Origin: Pyrinomonadaceae bacterium
GTDB taxonomy: Bacteria; Acidobacteriota; Blastocatellia; Pyrinomonadales; Pyrinomonadaceae
Length of the DNA: 8,221 bases
Assembly (NCBI GenBank): GCA_014379075.1
Contig: JACMMN010000265.1
Coordinates: 1 to 8,221 of the forward strand
Direction of reading: 5' to 3'
The translations under genes and the position numbers were made by a program. This document shows positions 5,401 through 8,221 of the stretch, piece by piece (position 1 is the first letter of the stretch; the number at the start of each line of letters is the position of its first letter). The notes beneath the pieces were generated by a model. The model saw only the letters and a program-made list of their open reading frames with translations. It had not been told where the DNA came from and made no database searches.

Positions 5401-8221
5401 GCTTCTTCCTGTTCGACATTGCGTTTCGGCGGTGTTTTTCCGCCCGGAACCCAGATAGTGAATTCACTTTCGTTGAACCGCTCGCGGTCGTCCATGACGG
5501 TGGCGGTAATTGTATATCTCCCGCCTTGTTTCGCGATAAACTCGCATTTCTGCGCGATTTCAGCCGATTTGACGGTGCAGTTTTGCTCGTCAATAATTTC
5601 TTCCTTCCATGCACCCTTATCGAATGTCCAGTCTTTGAGAACGGCTTTGATCTCGACATCCGAACCGGCGATCAATTTGCCGTCGATGTTCGAAACGATC
5701 GATTCGATCTCGATCTTTTCGCCTTTTTGCACGAAGGTTCGAGGCGTTTTAATGCCGACATAAAGTGACGACGGATGAACGAGCAGCGTTGTCGAACTCG
5801 ACCACGTCTGCCGGTTCACATCCTGCACCGATGCCGATGCCCGCACGCTGTATGGACGCGGCGGATTTACCGATTCGAAATCGATTTTCAGCTGGTGTTT
5901 GCCGCTCGCGTCGGTTACGCCTTTAAATGACTGCGTGATTCCGCCGTACGAACCTCGACCGCCATAGCCGTCGTAATCGTAAACTCTCCACCACGGAACC
6001 CAGGTTCCGAATGTAAAATCTCCACGATTCGGCGGCGTGTAATTGGTCGGCGTCGCGGTGACGGTCCAGTTTGCATCGGCATTCGCTAGCCCGCCGCCGG
6101 CGTAATATTTGGCCTCGACCGATAGATCGGCTTTGCCGCCGACGAAGTGCGGAGCTTCGGTTTCGACTTTTGTAGAGACCTCAAATTCAGGGCGGCGAAA
6201 TTCCTGAATCTGAAATTGGTGCCCGTATGTTCCTCCGGGAAGCGATGTATTAGTGGAAAGATCGATTCGCGAATAGCCGAGATTTGCATTGTCGGGCAGC
6301 GTGAATTTGAAATCGAATGCCCCGAAAGCGTTTAGATTCCCTTCGCCCTTTGCGATCTCGTTGTTGCGTGCGTCCTTGACCGAATAGGTCAGGCCGCTCG
6401 CCGCGTCGCCCAGGCCTTCAACATCGCCGAGTTTTCCGGCGGTGATCTTGCGGATATAACCTTTTACGGCGACCTCTTCCTTCGGCTTATACATTTTCCG
6501 GTCGTCGAAAACGAACCATCGGAGCGAATCGCTCTGCGTTTTCTTGTACCAAGTCCCCGAATCCTGCCAGTAATATTCAGTATTTTCCGGCAGAAACGCC
6601 GTATCCTTGCCGCGTTTGGCGATCAATAGGTTTTGTTCCTTATCCGAATGAGTATCCGGCAGAGGCAGACGCAGTATTCCGCTGCTTCCGGTTTTGTCGG
6701 ACTGAGTTTCCGCAATCGTTTCGGTTTCCAACACCGAGCCATCCGAATCGACGGATTCGATCTCATCCGCCTGCGGGCCGCTCGCACCCGTCACCCAATC
6801 CCAAGCCTGAGCTATCAATCCCTTTTCTTCACTGCTAAACGCTGACTGCTGACCGTTCACCGCCTTCCCATTCGGATAGATCGACAATTCCACCCCAGAA
6901 AGCGGACTGCCGGTTTTTAGGTCGGTCGCGAACCCGACAAGCTCGGTATTATCGACGAATGCATCCAGCCCGATCTGCGTCGATTGCAGCCATGTGAAAA
7001 TTCTGGTGCGGTCGTATTTGTCCTTCTTAACCGTCGGTTCGATATCGACAATCACATTGCCGAAGCCTCCGCTGAAAAATGATGTCAGATCGATCCGCGT
7101 TTCGACCATTTCGTCGGGCTTGCTTTGAATCGAAACGACCTTGTCTGAGACCAGGCGGCCTGGAATCGCCGGGCGTTGGCCGTCATAGTAATTTAATCGG
7201 CGGTGATATTCCTGAAACTGCCGCCAATTCTGCGGTTCGACGTCATAGATCCGGACCTTTACCGAATTATGGTTGGTCGAGTAAATAGAGTAAGAAGATT
7301 TGGCGGACGGATCGAGCACCGTCATATTACCGCCCTGAGCGTACAGATTTTGTCCAGCGGTGCCGACCTTGATCGTTGCAGTCGCGCTTTGGCCCAAACT
7401 CTGGCCGAAAGCGTCTGAGATCGAACCATCGACCGTAACTTTATAAGTCGTGCTTCCCTTTTTGTAGCCCTGAATGTAAACGAGATTTCCGGATGGAAAA
7501 ATATTCAGCCCTTCGACTGCCGGTTCGACCTTGACCATTTCTTTTGTGAATTTGGACGCGTCGATCTGGTTCGTAAATTCCATCTGCCAGCCTTCGAACG
7601 GCGAGCAGTTCTTGTTGTCACGCCAGCCGCAATATCCACCCGTAAATTTTAGCGGACCATAGGTGCGGAAACTGTAAGACTGAGCTTTTTCGGTCGTCAG
7701 CGGGCCTTCGGCGGAAGATGTTCCTTTTTCAACCGAAACATTTATCGCCGAAGCCGCGGGCAGTGCGTTTTCAGTCCATCCGTCCGAATTTATCGCCCGA
7801 AAAACCATCCAGCGTTTTGGCTGTGCCTGTTTCGCGTAATACGCGTAACCGGATCCGTCTATCTCTTGCTGAGTCGCTAAGCGGAGCGGAATTTTTCGAC
7901 CCGCTGCCGTCACGCTGATCGTTTTAAGCACGGCTTCGGGGTTGATGTCCTGATCGAATGACAAGTACATCATCTCATCCCGCCGCACGGTTTGGCCTTG
8001 CGGCAAAAACTGTTCGACCTTGGGCGGAGGCGTGGTGAATGTCCACGTCACATCTTTTTGCAGTGCTTGGCCGGTCGCCGATTTGGTTCCGGCCGGAACG
8101 CGTGCGGTGAATTTCGTCGCCATCGGAAAACGCTTTGTGGTATCGAACATCAAAGTTTTCGTTCCGAGCCAGCGCCATTTTCCTTCCGTCTGCGGCGTTA
8201 ATTGAACCGGAGCATAGTTTG
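2418..8221 (-). CDS. Bacterial alpha-2-macroglobulin family protein (5' end outside window)
   Basis: This is a protease-trapping protein of the bacterial A2M family, expected in the periplasm. The frame stays open to the window edge, so signal peptide and start are missing; the TTG at 8153 is internal. Numbering from the first whole codon (ending at 8219) gives 1933 residues. Visible in order: N-terminal beta domains; an MG2-like strand with DDRKMYKP near 572-579; a bait-region-type domain from about 947 with VDESVLALSGY at 1090; a Pro6/Gly/basic linker at about 1137-1185; the A2M domain with NLTRYRITAVSVDTGKRFG at 1224; the thioester motif YPYGCSEQ (Cys1425, codon 3945-3947); an alpha-helical thioester domain to about 1700 containing GHWGSTQE; and a C-terminal domain with RDERAEAF and VARATTPG. 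Only five cysteines are present: the thioester Cys and two close pairs (197/205 and 881/892), consistent with disulfides in an exported protein. It is longer than E. coli YfhM (about 1650 residues). No pbpC lies downstream. The native protease target is unknown. Confidence 0.96.
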   Translation of the reverse strand, partial: NYAPVQLTPQTEGKWRWLGTKTLMFDTTKRFPMATKFTARVPAGTKSATGQALQKDVTWTFTTPPPKVEQFLPQGQTVRRDEMMYLSFDQDINPEAVLKTISVTAAGRKIPLRLATQQEIDGSGYAYYAKQAQPKRWMVFRAINSDGWTENALPAASAINVSVEKGTSSAEGPLTTEKAQSYSFRTYGPLKFTGGYCGWRDNKNCSPFEGWQMEFTNQIDASKFTKEMVKVEPAVEGLNIFPSGNLVYIQGYKKGSTTYKVTVDGSISDAFGQSLGQSATATIKVGTAGQNLYAQGGNMTVLDPSAKSSYSIYSTNHNSVKVRIYDVEPQNWRQFQEYHRRLNYYDGQRPAIPGRLVSDKVVSIQSKPDEMVETRIDLTSFFSGGFGNVIVDIEPTVKKDKYDRTRIFTWLQSTQIGLDAFVDNTELVGFATDLKTGSPLSGVELSIYPNGKAVNGQQSAFSSEEKGLIAQAWDWVTGASGPQADEIESVDSDGSVLETETIAETQSDKTGSSGILRLPLPDTHSDKEQNLLIAKRGKDTAFLPENTEYYWQDSGTWYKKTQSDSLRWFVFDDRKMYKPKEEVAVKGYIRKITAGKLGDVEGLGDAASGLTYSVKDARNNEIAKGEGNLNAFGAFDFKFTLPDNANLGYSRIDLSTNTSLPGGTYGHQFQIQEFRRPEFEVSTKVETEAPHFVGGKADLSVEAKYYAGGGLANADANWTVTATPTNYTPPNRGDFTFGTWVPWWRVYDYDGYGGRGSYGGITQSFKGVTDASGKHQLKIDFESVNPPRPYSVRASASVQDVNRQTWSSSTTLLVHPSSLYVGIKTPRTFVQKGEKIEIESIVSNIDGKLIAGSDVEIKAVLKDWTFDKGAWKEEIIDEQNCTVKSAEIAQKCEFIAKQGGRYTITATVMDDRERFNESEFTIWVPGGKTPPKRNVEQEEAQIIPSKQNFVPGDVAEILVISPFTPAEGVLTLRREGIVKTERFTMKDSSITLKIPLDEKYLPNIYAQVDLVGAATRTNDKGEIEKDLTKRPAFASGNINLAISTAERKLTVTAEPREKTLAPGGETKVDVEIKDSRGEPVADSEVAVIIVDESVLALSGYSIADPMGIFYTPRSPGVVDYHLRKDILLANPADVKNQPPPPPPSATGSGGGDREIAAFQMAPSAKSESRKRSMDMAERDDSNTVPTVGEQINLRENFNALAVFSPSVRTDANGKATVDVKLPDNLTRYRITAVSVDTGKRFGKSESTITAKQPLMVRPSAPRFMNFGDRVELPVVIQNQTDKDMAVDVAIRTTNAFITGTGNPLADHAVLATSDGKRVVIKANDRAEVRFPVITSKAGTARFQFAVTSGTYNDAAEISLPVWTPATTEAFATYGTTDENGAVIQPVQTPGDVYSQFGGLEVTTSSTQLQELTDAFIYLSNYPYGCSEQISSRMISTAALRDVLQAFKAKEIPTAEQLEAQFKRDIQILQSRQRDDGSFGLWKRDRERYEYPFLTIHVAHALALAKAKGYKVPDEMLNKTKPYLKDVEKHLNDQWYKSAPQVRWLISAYALYIRDMMGDKDVAKAKKLLAEATIEKMPFEALGWILSVLANDPNSTVEVEAIVRFLMNRTTETAAAANFVTDYGDGGWLIMYSNRRADGVLLEALIKADPKNDLIPKLVRGLLANRTKGHWGSTQENVFILLALDKYFNAFEKVTPDFVTRIWLGNTYAGEETFKGRSVDSNVLNIPMSYLVDQGGTSNLLLDRQGAGRLYYRIGMKYAPKNLKLAPADYGFTVLRKYEAIDNPEDVKQNADGSWTIKSGARVRIRLTMVAQARRYHVALVDNLPAGLEILNPELAVTEVIPADNGGNTPVVEYSSRSYGRGYWSYRHQWFEHQNFRDERAEAFTGLLWEGVYNYSYVARATTPGQFVVPPAKAEEMYHAETFGRTGTDFVNVE
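3936..3950 (-). other. Thioester motif GCSEQ of the A2M protein
   Basis: These codons encode Gly-Cys-Ser-Glu-Gln inside the sequence NYPYGCSEQ. In the A2M/complement family the Cys and Gln side chains of a CxEQ motif form an internal thioester that covalently captures an attacking protease. Both residues are intact, so the protein should be of the thioester-active type, unlike thioester-less paralogues such as E. coli YfaS. Many bacterial members have Leu at the middle position and vertebrate ones Gly; here it is Ser. Confidence 0.88.
4671..4814 (-). other. Low-complexity, basic linker in A2M (possible protease-sensitive segment)
   Basis: The A2M frame here encodes six consecutive prolines (codons 4791-4808), then a Ser/Thr/Gly-rich stretch, then a Met/Ser/Lys/Arg-rich stretch including SRKRSMDM and an acidic ERDD. 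It sits between the bait-region-type domain (ending near FYTPRS) and the A2M domain. It looks unstructured and exposed, and it is rich in trypsin-like cleavage sites. Whether it is the functional bait is inference; it could simply be a flexible hinge. Confidence 0.5.

Noticed and set aside
5212..5763. 183-codon plus-strand ORF opposite the A2M gene
   Set aside because: It is antisense to conserved A2M domains, and its Ser/Ile/Phe-rich composition is what the reverse of that coding sequence gives. There is no family resemblance.
8151..8153. TTG as the true start of the A2M gene
   Set aside because: The frame remains open for 22 further codons to the window edge with sequence in keeping with the domain, and no signal peptide follows the TTG.
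1..8221. CRISPR array, tRNA, rRNA, insertion sequence or defence cassette
   Set aside because: No regularly spaced repeats, no tRNA/rRNA-like sequence and no transposase, nuclease or integrase reading frame could be seen by eye on either strand.

Overview
The window comes from a Gram-negative bacterium. It carries a Kdo-pathway sugar-phosphate isomerase, which implies lipopolysaccharide or a Kdo-containing capsule, and a very large bacterial alpha-2-macroglobulin, a periplasmic protein family. The base composition is balanced. The style of the A2M protein, a signal peptide ending in Phe-Gly-Gln, and a short REP-like inverted repeat would suit an acidobacterial relative (Blastocatellia/Pyrinomonadaceae type). 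That placement is inference only and was not tested by any search.

All three convincing genes lie on the minus strand, so they are transcribed from high to low coordinates. First comes the A2M-family gene (8221 to 2418). Its 5' end lies outside the window, and 1933 residues with the full thioester core and C-terminus are visible. Then follows a 224-base gap with a REP-like inverted repeat (2277-2385) and a perfect 12-bp hairpin (2205-2235) that looks like the A2M terminator. Next is a secreted protein with two NTF2/SnoaL-like halves (2175 to 1324). After a leader containing tandem 10-bp repeats (1231-1260) comes arabinose-5-phosphate isomerase kdsD/kpsF (1202 to 234). The last 233 bases hold no convincing gene. 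They contain a 25-codon ORF that overlaps the kdsD stop and has a good ribosome-binding site, and a hairpin plus T-run that could be the kdsD terminator.

Functionally, the A2M protein should trap proteases in the periplasm through a Cys-Gln thioester. KdsD supplies arabinose 5-phosphate for Kdo synthesis. The NTF2-like protein is exported, but its role is unknown. The link between the genes is the cell envelope. The strong hairpin between A2M and the NTF2-like gene argues that they are not a simple operon, whereas the NTF2-like gene and kdsD could share a transcript. No dramatic undescribed system is evident. The most interesting items are the A2M bait-like linker, the structured intergenic elements and the tandem NTF2 protein.
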